A stretch of 64,000 nt of DNA from Marinobacter mangrovi (GTDB taxonomy: Bacteria; Pseudomonadota; Gammaproteobacteria; Pseudomonadales; Oleiphilaceae): assembly GCF_016798325.1 (NCBI RefSeq), contig NZ_JAERVO010000001.1, positions 372,001 through 436,000 on the forward strand, given 5' to 3'. Shown here piece by piece: positions 39,746-50,487 of the stretch (position 1 is the first letter of the stretch; each line of letters starts with the position of its first letter). The translations under genes were made by a program, and so were the position numbers. The notes below the pieces were generated by a model that did not search any database, was not told the origin of the DNA, and saw only the letters and a program-made list of their open reading frames with translations.

Positions 39746-40627
39746 TTAAAGCTCCCGGCACAGCTCCATCCAGCGGCCGATCCCCGCACTGCGGTATTTC
39801 TGCCGGTGCAGGATGAAGTAGAACTGCCGGTCGAATTTGCGATAGTCCGGCACGCTCAGCGGCACCAGACTGCCGCGCCGGAAGGCGTCCGCCAGGCAGA
39901 CCCGTGACAGGCAGCCAATACCCAGGTTGGCTTCCACCGCCCGTTTGATCGCTTCGGTGTGCTCCAGTTCCAGCAGGATATTGAGATCCGGCAGGATGCC
40001 GTGCATGCCGCGCTCGAAGGTCTGACGCGTACCGGAGCCGAGTTCCCGCATGACCCAGGTCGCCTGGACCAGATCCTCGTCCGTCAGTGTTGCCCGATCA
40101 GCGAGCGGGTGTTCTGGCGAGCAGAACACCACCAGTTCATCAGAGCGCCAGGGAATGACCTCCAGATCGTCCGATTGCAGCTCGCCCTCGATCAGCCCGA
40201 TGTCCAGCTCGAAATCTTTCACCCGACGCGCGACCGTGCTGGTGTTGGCCACTTCCAGCGATACCTTGGCGTGCGGCTGGGCGCGCATGTAGCGGGCCAT
40301 GACGCCGACGGCCAGGTAGTTGCCGATGGTGAGCGTGGCGCCGACTTTCAGGGCGCCGACTTCGGTGTGCTGGTCCAGCGCCAGTTCCAGCTCCCGGCCT
40401 CGGGCCAGCAACGCCTCTACCTGAGGTCGGAACAGTCGGCCCAACTCATTCAGCTGTAAGCGTTTTCCGATACGGTCGAACAGCTGGATGTCGAACTGGG
40501 ACTCCAGTTCCTTGAGTGCACTGCTGGCTGCGGACTGTGACATGGCCAGTGATTCCGCGGCTCGCGTGATGTTCTGGGTGTTGGCAGCCGCCAGAAAAAC
40601 TTCCAGTTGGCGGAAGGTGTATCTCAT
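39746..40627 (-). CDS. finR: LysR-family regulator, FinR-like
   Basis: A 293-residue LysR regulator. The N-terminal winged helix MRYTFRQLEVFLAAANTQNITRAAESLAMSQSAASSALKELE is followed by the effector domain (about residues 90-293). It is divergent from fpr, 131 bp apart, the same arrangement as finR/fpr in Pseudomonas, where FinR activates the ferredoxin-NADP+ reductase gene under oxidative stress. The name rests on this context plus family membership and is therefore inferred. Confidence 0.8.
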   Translation of the reverse strand: MRYTFRQLEVFLAAANTQNITRAAESLAMSQSAASSALKELESQFDIQLFDRIGKRLQLNELGRLFRPQVEALLARGRELELALDQHTEVGALKVGATLTIGNYLAVGVMARYMRAQPHAKVSLEVANTSTVARRVKDFELDIGLIEGELQSDDLEVIPWRSDELVVFCSPEHPLADRATLTDEDLVQATWVMRELGSGTRQTFERGMHGILPDLNILLELEHTEAIKRAVEANLGIGCLSRVCLADAFRRGSLVPLSVPDYRKFDRQFYFILHRQKYRSAGIGRWMELCREL

Positions 40628-40695
40628 TATCGGTATTTCCGAATAAGGTTATGAAAATATCCCATTTTGTCGATAGGTTACTCCTGCGGTAAGCT
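40627..40695 (+). promoter_or_regulatory. fpr promoter and candidate LysR operator
   Basis: TTGTCG at 40667-40672 and TAAGCT at 40690-40695 are 17 bp apart, a moderate sigma-70 promoter for fpr. Upstream, TTATCGG-N5-CCGAATAA (40627-40646) is a nearly symmetric repeat that overlaps the regulator start codon, a usual place for a LysR autoregulatory and activation site. Confidence 0.5.
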
Positions 40696-40758
40696 GTGCT
40701 CAACTTTCAGGCGTACAAACGCCCAACACAGATACAGCTGCTTCAGGAATAGATCGTT

Positions 40759-41529
40759 ATGAGCAATATGAATCGCGAAACTGTCACCAGCGTTCGCCAC
40801 TGGAACGACACGCTGTTCAGCTTTACGACCAGCCGGGATCCCGGTTTCCGCTTCAAGAACGGTCATTTCATCATGATTGGTCTGGAGCAGGAGGGGAAAC
40901 CCCTGATGCGCGCCTATAGCATCGCCAGCGCCAACTACGAGGAAGAGCTGGAGTTTTTCTCCATCAAGGTGCAGGACGGCCCGCTGACTTCGAAGCTGCA
41001 GAAAATTCAGGTGGGTGACGAAATCCTGGTGAGCCGCAAGCCAACGGGGACGCTGGTGGTCGATCACCTGCTGCCGGGCCGCAACCTGTACCTGATCAGC
41101 ACCGGTACCGGTCTGGCGCCGTTCCTGAGCATTATCAAGGATCCGGAAGTGTACGAGCGCTTCGACAAGGTGATCCTGACCCACGGTGTGCGCCACGTGT
41201 CCGAGCTGGCCTACCAGGACGAAATCAGCGGTCTGCCGGAGAACGAATACTTCGGCGAAATGGTCCAGGGCAAGCTGCTTTACTACCCGACTGTGACCCG
41301 CGAGGAATTCCGCAACCAGGGTCGTCTGACGGACCTGATGGAAAGCGGTAAGCTGATGTCCGATCTGGGGCTGCCGGCCTTCAACAAGGAAGACGACCGC
41401 TTCATGATCTGCGGCAGTCCGAGCATGCTCAAGGACACCTGCGCCATCCTCGACGCCCAGGGCTTTGAGGAAGCACGTCACGGTGACCTCGGTCACTATG
41501 TGATCGAGCGGGCCTTCGTGGAGCGCTGA
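40759..41529 (+). CDS. fpr: Ferredoxin-NADP+ reductase
   Basis: A 256-residue FAD protein of the bacterial Fpr class. RAYSIASANYEEELEFF is the FAD-binding motif (about residues 50-66), GTGLAPFLSII the NADP motif (about 114-124), and FMICGSPSMLKDTC the nicotinamide loop. The C-terminal VIERAFVER is typical of the subclass found in pseudomonads. It exchanges electrons between NADPH and ferredoxin/flavodoxin and supports Fe-S repair. A strong terminator follows. Confidence 0.95.
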   Translation: MSNMNRETVTSVRHWNDTLFSFTTSRDPGFRFKNGHFIMIGLEQEGKPLMRAYSIASANYEEELEFFSIKVQDGPLTSKLQKIQVGDEILVSRKPTGTLVVDHLLPGRNLYLISTGTGLAPFLSIIKDPEVYERFDKVILTHGVRHVSELAYQDEISGLPENEYFGEMVQGKLLYYPTVTREEFRNQGRLTDLMESGKLMSDLGLPAFNKEDDRFMICGSPSMLKDTCAILDAQGFEEARHGDLGHYVIERAFVER

Positions 41530-41557
41530 TGCGCGAATGACTCTGGCCTGGCTCAAC

Positions 41558-41586
41558 AAAAAAGGGACCTTGGCGGTCCCTTTTTT
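41558..41586. terminator. Bidirectional rho-independent terminator between fpr and lpxH
   Basis: AAAAAAGGGACC and GGTCCCTTTTTT form a 12-bp stem with a 5-nt loop. T-runs on both strands suit it to stop both fpr (plus) and lpxH (minus). Confidence 0.93.
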
Positions 41587-41607
41587 GTGCTTGCATGATA
41601 GGCGGAA

Positions 41608-42336
41608 TCAGCGGAAGGCTTCCTTCTTGAGTTCCGGCGCCTGATCCGGGCCAACTTCGATCCACCACACATGGGAATCCCAGTCGCCCAGCACAAAACG
41701 CTGGGCCGGTTCGCCGTTGGCTTCCAGATCGTGGATGGCAGGGCGGTGGGTATGGCCGTGGATCAGACGCTGCACGCCATGCTCCTCCATTACCCGGACT
41801 ACTTCATCTTTCGTGACATCCATGATGTCTTCTTTCTTGCCCTGATTCTTCGCCATGCTCATTTCCCGCAATTGCCGGGCGACCACCTGACGGTCCGCCA
41901 GGGGGCGCTTCAGGAACATCGCCTGCCACTGAGGGTTGCGCATGTTGGCGCGGAACTTCTGGTACTCGACGTCGGCGGTGCACAGGCTGTCGCCGTGCAT
42001 GAGCAGGGTGGGCGTGCCGTAGAGGTCGACCACCGTCGGGTCGTCGAGCAGGGTGCCGCCGACCCGGTTGCAGTAGTCCTCGCCGATCAGGAAATCCCGG
42101 TTGCCATGCATCAGGAATAAATCGACGCCCTGGTCGGTCAATGACTTGAGGGCGGCCGCCACTTCATCCTGCAGCGGCGTGTGCTCGTCGTCGCCGATCC
42201 AGGCCTCGAAGAAGTCGCCCAGGATGTACAGCGTCTCGGCGTGGACCGCTTTGTCTTTCAGGAAGCCAAGAAAGGCGTCGGTGATGTCCCGACGCTCTTC
42301 CTCCAGGTGAAGGTCCGATATAAAGAGCGTGGTCAC
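41608..42336 (-). CDS. lpxH: UDP-2,3-diacylglucosamine diphosphatase
   Basis: A 242-residue calcineurin-like phosphoesterase. The metal motifs are present: Asp8 and His10 (ISDLHL), Asp41 (LGDFFEAW), GNRD at 77-80, LLMHGDSL and HGHTHRP. LpxH releases UMP from UDP-2,3-diacylglucosamine to give lipid X in lipid A synthesis. The start is GTG 42336, which overlaps the ppiB stop as GTGA, so translation is coupled. The ppiB-lpxH pair is conserved. Confidence 0.95.
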   Translation of the reverse strand: MTTLFISDLHLEEERRDITDAFLGFLKDKAVHAETLYILGDFFEAWIGDDEHTPLQDEVAAALKSLTDQGVDLFLMHGNRDFLIGEDYCNRVGGTLLDDPTVVDLYGTPTLLMHGDSLCTADVEYQKFRANMRNPQWQAMFLKRPLADRQVVARQLREMSMAKNQGKKEDIMDVTKDEVVRVMEEHGVQRLIHGHTHRPAIHDLEANGEPAQRFVLGDWDSHVWWIEVGPDQAPELKKEAFR

Positions 42337-42842
42337 GCCGCGCCTCCGTCCTCCAGGACTTCGGCAGACTCGATCACCACGTCTTCAGCCGGCACGTCCT
42401 GGTGACCCTGGCGCATGGTGGTGCGGACGCCGCGAATGTTGTTGACGGTATCCATGCCTTCAACCACTTTGCCGAACACGCAGTAACCCCAACCCTCGGC
42501 GGTTTCCGCGGTGTGATCCAGGAAGCCGTTGTTTTCGACATTAATAAAGAACTGGGCGGTGGCGGAATGTGGATCCATGGTCCGTGCCATGGCGACGGCG
42601 CCGATCATGTTGCTCAGGCCGTTGTTGGCTTCGTTCTTGATCGGCTCGCGGGTCTTGCGGGGCACCATACCGGGTTCAAAGCCGCCGCCCTGAACCATGA
42701 AGTTGCCGATGACACGGTGGAAGATCAGGCCGTCGTAAAAGCCGTCGCGCACATACTGTTCAAAGTTGGCGGCGGTTTTCGGGGCTTTGTCGTGGTCCAG
42801 CTCGATCTTGATGTCACCGTGGTTGGTTTTCAGCAGAATCAT
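42333..42842 (-). CDS. ppiB: Cytoplasmic peptidyl-prolyl cis-trans isomerase (cyclophilin) B
   Basis: A 169-residue cyclophilin. [15 protein letters not shown] carries the catalytic arginine, and [18 protein letters not shown] and [13 protein letters not shown] are typical. There is no signal peptide, so it acts in the cytoplasm. ATG 42842 matches the family start ([11 protein letters not shown]). It is the first gene of the ppiB-lpxH unit and is divergent from glnS. Confidence 0.95.
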   Translation of the reverse strand: MILLKTNHGDIKIELDHDKAPKTAANFEQYVRDGFYDGLIFHRVIGNFMVQGGGFEPGMVPRKTREPIKNEANNGLSNMIGAVAMARTMDPHSATAQFFINVENNGFLDHTAETAEGWGYCVFGKVVEGMDTVNNIRGVRTTMRQGHQDVPAEDVVIESAEVLEDGGAA

Positions 42843-42983
42843 CGGGGGTTCCTGTGTTGGTCTCGCGTTAAAACGTTCATTTCCGGGCACGCTGCTCCCC
42901 GGAAACCGGATCGTCAAAAAAAGTTAAGGTAAATTGTACGCGCTCGCGCCGCCGGATGCATGAGATACGGCCTCATCTATGCG

Positions 42984-42989
42984 TATAAT
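42984..42989 (+). promoter_or_regulatory. Consensus -10 of glnS
   Basis: TATAAT, 35 bp before the glnS start, is a perfect -10; no good -35 is seen 16-18 bp upstream. The expected transcript has a leader of about 29 nt. Confidence 0.45.
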
Positions 42990-43024
42990 AGCGGTTTTCC
43001 ATCGACCACCAATTCAGAGTATCT

Positions 43025-44701
43025 ATGAGCGCAGAATCCCGAAAAGCCAATAACTTTATCCAGAACCTGATCGAGGAAAGCATTGCCAGCGGTCAGCATC
43101 AGGGCAAGGTGGTAACCCGGTTCCCGCCGGAGCCCAATGGATATCTGCACATCGGCCACGCCAAGTCCATTTGCCTCAATTTCGGCATTGCCGAAACGTT
43201 CGACGGCGACTGTACCCTGCGCTTCGACGATACCAACCCGGAAAAGGAATCCCAGGAATACATCGACGCGATTACCCGGGACGTGAGCTGGCTGGGTTGC
43301 GAGTGGGCCGGGGAGGTCCGTTACGCGTCCGATTACTTCGATGCCATCTACGACTTTGCGGTGGAACTGATCGAGAAGGGGCTGGCCTACGTCTGCGCCC
43401 TGAGCGCGGATGAGATGGCCGAGTATCGCGGTACGCTGACCGAACCGGGGCGCAACAGCCCGTATCGCGACCGTCCGGTGGAGGAGAACCTGCGTCTGTT
43501 CCGTGAGATGCGTGAAGGCAAGCACGACGGCGGCTCGCTGGTACTGCGCGCCAAGATCGATATGGCGTCGCCGAACATCAACCTGCGTGATCCGATCCTC
43601 TACCGCATTCGCTTTGCGTCGCACCACCAGACCGGTGACAAGTGGTGCATCTATCCGATGTACGACTTCACCCATCCGATTTCCGACGCGATGGAAGGGG
43701 TGACCCACTCACTGTGTACGCTGGAATTTGAGGACCATCGCCCGCTGTACGACTGGGTGATCGATAATATTTCTGCGCCGTGCAAGCCGCGTCAGATCGA
43801 GTTTGCCCGACTGAACCTCAACTACACGATCACCAGCAAGCGCAAACTCAAGCGCCTGGTGGACGAAGGCTTTGTGGAATCCTGGGACGACCCGCGCATG
43901 CCGACCATTTCCGGTATGCGTCGTCGCGGCTACACCCCCCGGTCCCTGCGCAATTTCTGCGACATGATCGGTGTGAACAAAGCCGGCGGCATCGTGGACA
44001 TGGGCATGCTGGAGCACGCCATCCGCGAAGACCTGAACGCCCGCGCCCCGCGAGCCATGTGCGTGATGCGCCCACTCAAGGTGAAGCTGACCAACTACCC
44101 GGAAGGCCAGTCCGAAACCCTGACCCTGCCGGTGCATCCGCAGGATCCGGACATGGGCACCCGTGAGGCACCGTGGACGCGCACCCTTTACATCGACCGC
44201 GAGGATTTCGCCGAGGAGCCGCCGCGCAAGTGGAAGCGGTTGGCGCCGGATCAGGCGGTCCGCCTACGCGGCGGTTATGTGATGACCTGTCGCGAGATCG
44301 TCCGTGACGACAGTGGTGAGATCGTCGAGCTGCGCTGCGAATACGACCCGGACACGCTGGGCGTGAACCCGGACGGCTATAAGCCCAACGGCGTGATCCA
44401 CTGGGTCTCCGCCGAAGACAGCATCGAGGCGGATGTCTATCTGTACGATCGTCTGTTCAACCACGAGGCGCCGGACAGTGACAAAGACGTGGATTTCGTG
44501 ACGCACATCAATAACGAGAACCTGGTCGTCAAGGAAAACGTGCGCGTTGAAAAGAGCCTGGCGGAACCGCGTAGCGATATTCCCTACCAGTTCGAGCGTG
44601 AAGGGTATTTCTTCCTGGACGGGCAGCGTTCCCGTGACGGGCGTCCGGCATTCAACCGGACCGTGACCCTGCGTGATTCCTGGGCGAAAGCCAACAAGTA
44701 A
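43025..44701 (+). CDS. glnS: Glutaminyl-tRNA synthetase
   Basis: A 558-residue class I synthetase. [15 protein letters not shown] holds the HIGH motif (residues 42-45), and the KMSKR-like loop is ITSKRKL near residue 274. The C-terminal beta-barrel anticodon domain (from about 345) ends with [13 protein letters not shown]. It charges tRNA-Gln. Presence of GlnS implies direct glutaminylation. It precedes cysS by 41 bp, as in pseudomonads. Confidence 0.97.
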   Translation: MSAESRKANNFIQNLIEESIASGQHQGKVVTRFPPEPNGYLHIGHAKSICLNFGIAETFDGDCTLRFDDTNPEKESQEYIDAITRDVSWLGCEWAGEVRYASDYFDAIYDFAVELIEKGLAYVCALSADEMAEYRGTLTEPGRNSPYRDRPVEENLRLFREMREGKHDGGSLVLRAKIDMASPNINLRDPILYRIRFASHHQTGDKWCIYPMYDFTHPISDAMEGVTHSLCTLEFEDHRPLYDWVIDNISAPCKPRQIEFARLNLNYTITSKRKLKRLVDEGFVESWDDPRMPTISGMRRRGYTPRSLRNFCDMIGVNKAGGIVDMGMLEHAIREDLNARAPRAMCVMRPLKVKLTNYPEGQSETLTLPVHPQDPDMGTREAPWTRTLYIDREDFAEEPPRKWKRLAPDQAVRLRGGYVMTCREIVRDDSGEIVELRCEYDPDTLGVNPDGYKPNGVIHWVSAEDSIEADVYLYDRLFNHEAPDSDKDVDFVTHINNENLVVKENVRVEKSLAEPRSDIPYQFEREGYFFLDGQRSRDGRPAFNRTVTLRDSWAKANK

Positions 44702-44742
44702 GCCGTGATCGTACTGAACCCACATTTTTGGACCCGAATACC

Positions 44743-46125
44743 GTGATTCAACTCTACAACACCCTGACACAGAGAAAGGAACCCCTGAAGACGCTGGAAC
44801 CGGGCAAGGTTCGCATGTACGTCTGTGGCATGACGGTTTACGACTTCTGCCATCTGGGGCACGCCCGGGTGCTGGTGGCGTTCGATGTGATCACCCGGTA
44901 TCTGCGCCACAGTGGTTACGACGTCACCTACGTGCGCAACATCACCGATGTGGATGACAAGATTCTGCGCCGGGCGGACGAAAACGGTGAGGCCTTCACC
45001 GCACTGACCGAACGCATGATTGAAGCCATGCATGAAGATGAGCGGTCGCTGGGCGTGATCGCGCCGGATCAGGAGCCGCGTGCGACCGGTCACATGGACG
45101 ACATGCTGCGCATGATCCAGACCCTGATCGAAAAAGGCTTTGCCTACGCCGCCGACAATGGCGACGTGTATTTCGCGGTGGAGCAGTTCAATGGCTACGG
45201 TAAGCTGTCCAAGAAAAAGCTGGACGATCTGATTGCCGGCGCGCGCGTAGACGTGTCTGAAGTCAAGCGCAGTCCGGCGGACTTCGCCCTTTGGAAAGCG
45301 GCCAAGTCCGGCGAAGTGAGCTGGCCGTCACCCTGGGGCGATGGCCGTCCCGGCTGGCACATCGAGTGTTCGGCCATGTCCACCTGCTGCCTGGGCAACA
45401 CGTTCGATATTCATGGCGGCGGCCCGGATCTGCTGTTCCCGCACCATGAAAACGAGATCGCACAGTCCGAGGCGGCCACGGGACAGCCGTTCGTGAATTA
45501 CTGGATGCATGCCGGTGCGGTGCGGGTCAATAAAGAGAAGATGTCCAAATCCCTGGGTAACTTCTTCACGATCCGTGAAATCCTGGAGAAATACCCGGCG
45601 GAGGTGGTGCGCTACTTCCTGGTATCGAGCCATTACCGCAGTCAGGTCGACTATTCCGAGGAAAATCTGGCAGAGGCCTCAAGCACGTTGACGCGGCTTT
45701 ATCAGGCCCTGCGCGGTCTAACGCCTGCGGCCGATGTTCCGGAAACGGATTATGACGCGCGATTCCAGGCGGCCATGGATGATGACTTCAATACCGCCGG
45801 CGCGAATACCGTATTGCACGCGCTGGCTTCCGAGATCAACCGGCTGAGGCGTGATGGCGAAGAGGCTGAGGCCTCGCGCCTGGCGGCGGTCCTGGTTCGG
45901 CTCGGCGGCGTGCTCGGGCTGCTCCAACAGGACCCGGAGGCCTATTTCCAGTCGGGATCCGGCGAAGGCCCGAGCGCTGAAGAGATCGAGCAGCAGATCG
46001 AGGCTCGCGCCGAAGCCCGCCGCAACCGAGATTTCGCCGAGGCGGACCGGATTCGGGATACCCTGGCGGAGCAGGGCGTGATTCTCGATGATTCGCGCGA
46101 AGGGACGAGTTGGCGTCGGGCATGA
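44743..46125 (+). CDS. cysS: Cysteinyl-tRNA synthetase
   Basis: A 460-residue class I synthetase. Cys28 begins the zinc site ([10 protein letters not shown]), HLGH (residues 37-40) is the HIGH motif, HIECSAMS and [10 protein letters not shown] carry the other zinc ligands, and EKMSKSLGN is the KMSKS loop. GTG 44743 is preferred to TTG 44728 since known CysS proteins begin three to five residues before NTLT. It follows glnS and is probably cotranscribed. Confidence 0.95.
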   Translation: MIQLYNTLTQRKEPLKTLEPGKVRMYVCGMTVYDFCHLGHARVLVAFDVITRYLRHSGYDVTYVRNITDVDDKILRRADENGEAFTALTERMIEAMHEDERSLGVIAPDQEPRATGHMDDMLRMIQTLIEKGFAYAADNGDVYFAVEQFNGYGKLSKKKLDDLIAGARVDVSEVKRSPADFALWKAAKSGEVSWPSPWGDGRPGWHIECSAMSTCCLGNTFDIHGGGPDLLFPHHENEIAQSEAATGQPFVNYWMHAGAVRVNKEKMSKSLGNFFTIREILEKYPAEVVRYFLVSSHYRSQVDYSEENLAEASSTLTRLYQALRGLTPAADVPETDYDARFQAAMDDDFNTAGANTVLHALASEINRLRRDGEEAEASRLAAVLVRLGGVLGLLQQDPEAYFQSGSGEGPSAEEIEQQIEARAEARRNRDFAEADRIRDTLAEQGVILDDSREGTSWRRA

Positions 46126-46277
46126 ATTTGTCCGTATTATCCCTTACACTAGCGCGCTCAAAGATAACGGGTGGCCGGACAGGGCGTCGGCCGCCGTCAA
46201 GAAAGTAGGGTGGGCGAAGCGGCCTCAAAGAAGTCGCGCCCATACCCCGGCACACAGAAACCACTGAGGCGATAACG

Positions 46278-48458
46278 ATGACAGAACGCGTCCAAGTCGG
46301 CGGCCTGCAGGTCGCGAAAGTCTTGTACGACTTTGTGAACAACGAAGCGATTCCCGGCACCGGTGTTGATGCTGACAAATTCTGGGCAGAATTTGACACC
46401 ATCATTCACGAGCTGGCGCCGCGTAACAAGGCGCTGCTGGCCAAGCGTGACGATATCCAGGCGAAGATGGATGCCTGGTACACCGAGCGCAAGGGTCAGC
46501 CGATCAACATGGACGAGTACCAATCGTTCCTGAAAGAGATCGGTTACCTGGCTGACGAGCCGGCGGACTTCAAGATCACGACGTCGAACGTCGATCCGGA
46601 AATCGCCACCATGGCCGGCCCCCAGCTGGTGGTTCCGGTGATGAATGCGCGTTTCGCACTGAATGCCGCCAACGCCCGTTGGGGTAGCCTGTACGACGCG
46701 CTCTACGGCACCGACGTGCTGTCGGAAGACGACGGCGCTGAAAAAGGTCGTGGCTACAACCCGGTGCGCGGCGCGAAAGTCATCGAGTACGCCCGCAACG
46801 TGCTGGACAGCTCTGCACCGCTGGCCAGCGGCAGTCATAAAGATGCGGCCAAGTACACCGTCGAAGGCGGCAAGCTGGTGGTCAAGCTGCAGAACGGCGA
46901 CACCACCGGCCTGAAAGACGAGTCCGGCTTTGTTGGTTACACCGGCGCTGCCGGCGAGCCGACCGGCATCCTGCTGGTCAAGAATGGCATGCACTTCGAA
47001 ATCCAGATCGATGCCTCCCATCCGATCGGCAAGGACGACGGCGCGCACGTGAAAGACGTGTTGGTCGAGTCGGCCCTGACCACCATCATGGACTGTGAAG
47101 ACTCCATTGCCGCCGTGGATGCCGACGACAAGACGGTCGTCTATCGCAACTGGCTGGGCCTGATGAAGGGCGACCTGCAGGAAACCTTCGAGAAGGGTGG
47201 CCAGCAGGTTACCCGTAAGATGCACGGTGATCGTGACTACACCGCCGCCGATGGCTCGGATCTGAGTCTCAAAGGTCGCAGCCTGATGTTCATCCGTAAC
47301 GTCGGCCACCTGATGACCATCAACGCCATCCTGGACAAGGACGGCAACGAGATTCCGGAAGGCCTGATGGACGGCTTGGTCACCTCCCTGATCGCGATCC
47401 ACGACCTGAAAGGCAATGGACCGCTCCAGAACTCCACCACGGGCAGCGTCTATATTGTTAAACCGAAGATGCACGGTCCGGAAGAAGTGGCCTTTACCAA
47501 CGAATTCTTCGGTCGTGTCGAAGATGCGCTGGGTCTGCCGCGCTTCACCCTGAAAGTCGGCATCATGGACGAGGAGCGCCGCACGACGGTCAATCTGAAG
47601 TCCTGTATTGAAGCCGCCAAAGAGCGCTGTGTGTTTATCAACACCGGCTTCCTCGATCGTACCGGTGACGAAATCCATACCTCCATGGAAGCCGGCCCGG
47701 TGATCCGCAAGGGCGACATCAAGGGCGCCGCCTGGATCCAGGCTTACGAGCAGTGGAACGTCGATGTGGGTCTGGAAGCGGGCCTGAAAGGCGTTGCCCA
47801 GATCGGTAAGGGCATGTGGGCCATGCCGGACATGATGGCGGCCATGATGGAGGCCAAGATCGGCCATCCGAAGGCGGGTGCCAACACCGCGTGGGTTCCG
47901 TCACCGACGGCCGCGACCCTGCACGCGCTCCATTACCATCAGGTCAACGTGGCCGACGTTCAGGATCAGCTGGCCAAGCGCGAGCGCGCGAAGCTGGAAG
48001 ATATCCTGACCGTTCCGCTGCTGAAGGATCCGAAGTCCCTGTCAGCAGACGACATCCAGCAGGAACTGGACAACAACGCCCAGGGCATCCTGGGTTACGT
48101 GGTTCGCTGGATCGACCAGGGTGTCGGTTGCTCCAAGGTGCCGGACATCAATGACGTGGGTCTGATGGAAGACCGTGCGACACTGCGGATTTCCTCGCAG
48201 CACATCTGCAACTGGCTGTACCACGGTATCTGCACCGAAGAGCAGGTGATGGAAACCATGAAGCGCATGGCCGCTGTGGTCGATCGCCAGAACGCCGGTG
48301 ATCCGTCCTACCGCAACATGGCGCCGGACTTCGATGACAGCGTGGCCTTCCAGGCAGCCGTCGATCTGGTCCTGAAAGGTCGTGAGCAGCCGAATGGCTA
48401 CACTGAGCCACTTCTGCATGCCTACCGTCTGAAGGCGAAAGCCAAGTACGGTCAGTAA
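46278..48458 (+). CDS. glcB: Malate synthase G
   Basis: A 726-residue malate synthase of the G type. [14 protein letters not shown] (about residue 272), [34 protein letters not shown] and the [25 protein letters not shown] segment are landmarks. It condenses glyoxylate with acetyl-CoA in the glyoxylate shunt. GAGG lies 8 bases before ATG 46278. It stands alone, with a strong terminator after it; no isocitrate lyase gene is in the window. Confidence 0.96.
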   Translation: MTERVQVGGLQVAKVLYDFVNNEAIPGTGVDADKFWAEFDTIIHELAPRNKALLAKRDDIQAKMDAWYTERKGQPINMDEYQSFLKEIGYLADEPADFKITTSNVDPEIATMAGPQLVVPVMNARFALNAANARWGSLYDALYGTDVLSEDDGAEKGRGYNPVRGAKVIEYARNVLDSSAPLASGSHKDAAKYTVEGGKLVVKLQNGDTTGLKDESGFVGYTGAAGEPTGILLVKNGMHFEIQIDASHPIGKDDGAHVKDVLVESALTTIMDCEDSIAAVDADDKTVVYRNWLGLMKGDLQETFEKGGQQVTRKMHGDRDYTAADGSDLSLKGRSLMFIRNVGHLMTINAILDKDGNEIPEGLMDGLVTSLIAIHDLKGNGPLQNSTTGSVYIVKPKMHGPEEVAFTNEFFGRVEDALGLPRFTLKVGIMDEERRTTVNLKSCIEAAKERCVFINTGFLDRTGDEIHTSMEAGPVIRKGDIKGAAWIQAYEQWNVDVGLEAGLKGVAQIGKGMWAMPDMMAAMMEAKIGHPKAGANTAWVPSPTAATLHALHYHQVNVADVQDQLAKRERAKLEDILTVPLLKDPKSLSADDIQQELDNNAQGILGYVVRWIDQGVGCSKVPDINDVGLMEDRATLRISSQHICNWLYHGICTEEQVMETMKRMAAVVDRQNAGDPSYRNMAPDFDDSVAFQAAVDLVLKGREQPNGYTEPLLHAYRLKAKAKYGQ

Positions 48459-48471
48459 GCGAACGGCCCAT

Positions 48472-48500
48472 AAAAAACCCCGCCTTGTGCGGGGTTTTTT
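48472..48500. terminator. Bidirectional terminator between glcB and folD
   Basis: AAAAAACCCCGC and GCGGGGTTTTTT form a perfect 12-bp stem around a 5-nt loop. A and T runs on the two sides allow it to end glcB on the plus strand and folD on the minus strand. Confidence 0.94.
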
Positions 48501-48545
48501 GTATCTGCTCGATAGCGTCGGATAAGCCGCTACGTCAACCCGATG

Positions 48546-49406
48546 TTACTGGTCCTTGTGCAGCTCGTTGGCGGCATACAAGGTGTTCTGAAGCAGGGTG
48601 GCAATCGTCATCGGGCCAACACCGCCGGGTACCGGCGTAATGTAGGCGGCGCGTTCGGCGGCTTTCGCAAATTCCACGTCGCCAATCAGCTTGCCGTCCT
48701 CGGTGCGGTTGATGCCCACGTCGATCACCGTGGCGCCTGGCTTGATCCAGTCGCCCTTGATCAGGCCGGGCTTGCCTGCCGCGGCGATCAGAATATCCGC
48801 CTCGCCGACGAAGCGGGCCAGGTCGTCCGTAAAGCGGTGGGCAACCGTCACGGTCGCTCCGCGCAGCAGCAACTCCATCGCCATGGGGCGGCCGACGATA
48901 TTGGACGCGCCCACGATGACGGCGTGCTGGCCTTTGTAAGGTGTCTTGATGGAATCCAGCAGGGTGATGATGCCGGCCGGCGTACAGGGACGCAGTTCCG
49001 GCAGGCGCTGGACTAGGCGACCCACGTTATAGGGGTGAAATCCGTCCACATCCTTGTCCGGGCGAATCTTCAGCAGGATGGGGTCGGCATCCAGCGGCTC
49101 GGGGAGCGGAAGCTGTACCAGGATGCCGTCAATGGCGGGGTTTTCGTTGAGCTCGTCGATGAGCGCTTCCAGGGCCTCCTGGCTGGTGTCGGCCGGCAGG
49201 TCATAGGACAGGGAGAGAATGCCGGCTTTGTCGCAGGCCTTGCGCTTGTTGCCCACGTACACCTGCGAGGCGGGATCCTCCCCGACCAGGACGACGGCCA
49301 GTCCCGGAGCTCTCAGGCCCTGGTCGATACGGGCCTGCACACCCAGCGCAACGTCCTCTCGAACCTGGGCGGCGATTTTCTTTCCATCAATCAGTTCTGC
49401 TGTCAT
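48546..49406 (-). CDS. folD: Methylenetetrahydrofolate dehydrogenase/cyclohydrolase FolD
   Basis: A 286-residue bifunctional folate enzyme. [14 protein letters not shown] carries the catalytic lysine near residue 55, [12 protein letters not shown] and the NADP region [18 protein letters not shown] follow, and it ends [20 protein letters not shown]. It interconverts methylene- and formyl-tetrahydrofolate. ATG 49406 gives the usual start [12 protein letters not shown]. It is divergent from the tRNA cluster. Confidence 0.96.
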   Translation of the reverse strand: MTAELIDGKKIAAQVREDVALGVQARIDQGLRAPGLAVVLVGEDPASQVYVGNKRKACDKAGILSLSYDLPADTSQEALEALIDELNENPAIDGILVQLPLPEPLDADPILLKIRPDKDVDGFHPYNVGRLVQRLPELRPCTPAGIITLLDSIKTPYKGQHAVIVGASNIVGRPMAMELLLRGATVTVAHRFTDDLARFVGEADILIAAAGKPGLIKGDWIKPGATVIDVGINRTEDGKLIGDVEFAKAAERAAYITPVPGGVGPMTIATLLQNTLYAANELHKDQ

Positions 49407-49631
49407 TACATGTATAATCTGGTTTGTAGGCGGGGCAGCAGCCCTGCCTGAGCGAGTGATCACGGGACAGGCACGGCAGTCGGGTCAGTCTGCGGGAGCA
49501 GACCGACGCTTTCCGACGGTCGGTCGTTTCGACCGAGGGGCGCTGTCCGGGAAAAGAGCGCGGTATTGTCTCATGGTTCGGGCTTTCGGCCAACGCGGCC
49601 CGGTCGATTGGCAACTAATCTGAAATCCGTG

Positions 49632-49660
49632 TTGACGGACCCCGGAACCGCCGGTATCAT
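49632..49660 (+). promoter_or_regulatory. Stable-RNA promoter of the tRNA cluster
   Basis: TTGACG at 49632-49637 and TATCAT at 49655-49660 are separated by 17 bp. The bases after the -10 are TCGCGCC, a GC-rich discriminator of the kind linked with stringent control. Transcription should begin near 49667, about 40 bases before tRNA-Pro. Confidence 0.75.
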
Positions 49661-49705
49661 TCGCGCCAACTTTGCTGAGGCATCTGTTGTTCAGGTCGTC
49701 AGGAA

Positions 49706-49782
49706 CGGGGTATAGCGCAGTCTGGTAGCGCGCCTGCTTTGGGAGCAGGATGTCGGGAGTTCGAATCTCTCTACCCCGACCA
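49706..49782 (+). tRNA. tRNA-Pro(UGG)
   Basis: A 77-nt cloverleaf with acceptor CGGGGTA/TACCCCG, anticodon stem CCTGC/GCAGG and loop TTTGGGA, giving anticodon UGG. The T arm contains GTTCGAATC. The 3' CCA is encoded. Confidence 0.97.
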
Positions 49783-49821
49783 TCCCTTGAAACCTGGTCA
49801 TTCAGGTGGGCGAAAGGTCAA

Positions 49822-49898
<77 letters not shown>

Positions 49899-50020
49899 TA
49901 ACCCCGGCGGGTGAGGGCTCCTCGGGAGCGCGAGCCAGGCCCCCAGCAAAGTTGGGAATAAGCGCCAGCTTATCCTGTTGAAGGCGCTCGATGTCGTCTG
50001 AAGGCTCGAGTAACAATGTG

Positions 50021-50096
50021 GTGGACGTAGCTCAGTTGGTAGAGCTCAGGATTGTGACTCCTGCGGTCGAGGGTTCGAACCCCTTCGTCCACCCCA
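50021..50096 (+). tRNA. tRNA-His(GUG)
   Basis: Acceptor GTGGACG/CGTCCAC, anticodon stem CAGGA/TCCTG and loop TTGTGAC, anticodon GUG. The preceding G at 50020 can be the extra G(-1) that pairs with C73. CCA is encoded. The 121-bp gap before it holds no recognised feature. Confidence 0.97.
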
Positions 50097-50176
50097 CTTT
50101 TCCCGGCTGTTTGATTCCCCGTTGACTGGATCCGACGTTGGCAACACACTGCCATCAAAAGATCGGTGATCGATTG

Positions 50177-50261
50177 GCGAGAGTGGCGGAACTGGTAGAC
50201 GCGCTGGATTTAGGTTCCAGTGGGGCAACCCGTGAGAGTTCGAGTCTCTCCTCTCGCACCA
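50177..50261 (+). tRNA. tRNA-Leu(UAG)
   Basis: An 85-nt class II tRNA. Acceptor GCGAGAG/CTCTCGC, anticodon stem CTGGA/TCCAG with loop TTTAGGT (anticodon UAG), and a variable arm TGGGGCAACCCG. CCA is encoded. It is the last tRNA before tig. Confidence 0.97.
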
Positions 50262-50366
50262 TCCTCTTCCTTCCTTAATAAGATGATCCTGTGACCCGCT
50301 TGCGGTCAGTCCATTCACGAATGTGCAAAGTCCGTGCGCCAGACGTTCTCTCGGCGACCAAAAGCA

Positions 50367-50375
50367 TGATAAAAT
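50367..50375 (+). promoter_or_regulatory. Extended -10 promoter of tig
   Basis: TGA-TAAAAT is an extended -10 element 112 bp before tig. A poor -35 (TTCTCT) is 18 bp upstream, as expected for extended -10 promoters. Readthrough from the tRNA genes is also possible because no terminator was found after tRNA-Leu. Confidence 0.5.
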
Positions 50376-50487
50376 GGCTGTTTAGTTTTCGCAGGCCTGA
50401 GTGGAATTATCTGCGTCCGTTCTGGATTTCGCGTTCGACTCAACCTGTGTCCATTAACTTATTGAACCGGTAATTCGAGGAACTTCC

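Noticed and set aside
46197-47867. A 556-codon open frame opposite malate synthase G
   Set aside because: Shadow of a strongly coding plus-strand gene; no recognisable domain or ribosome site.
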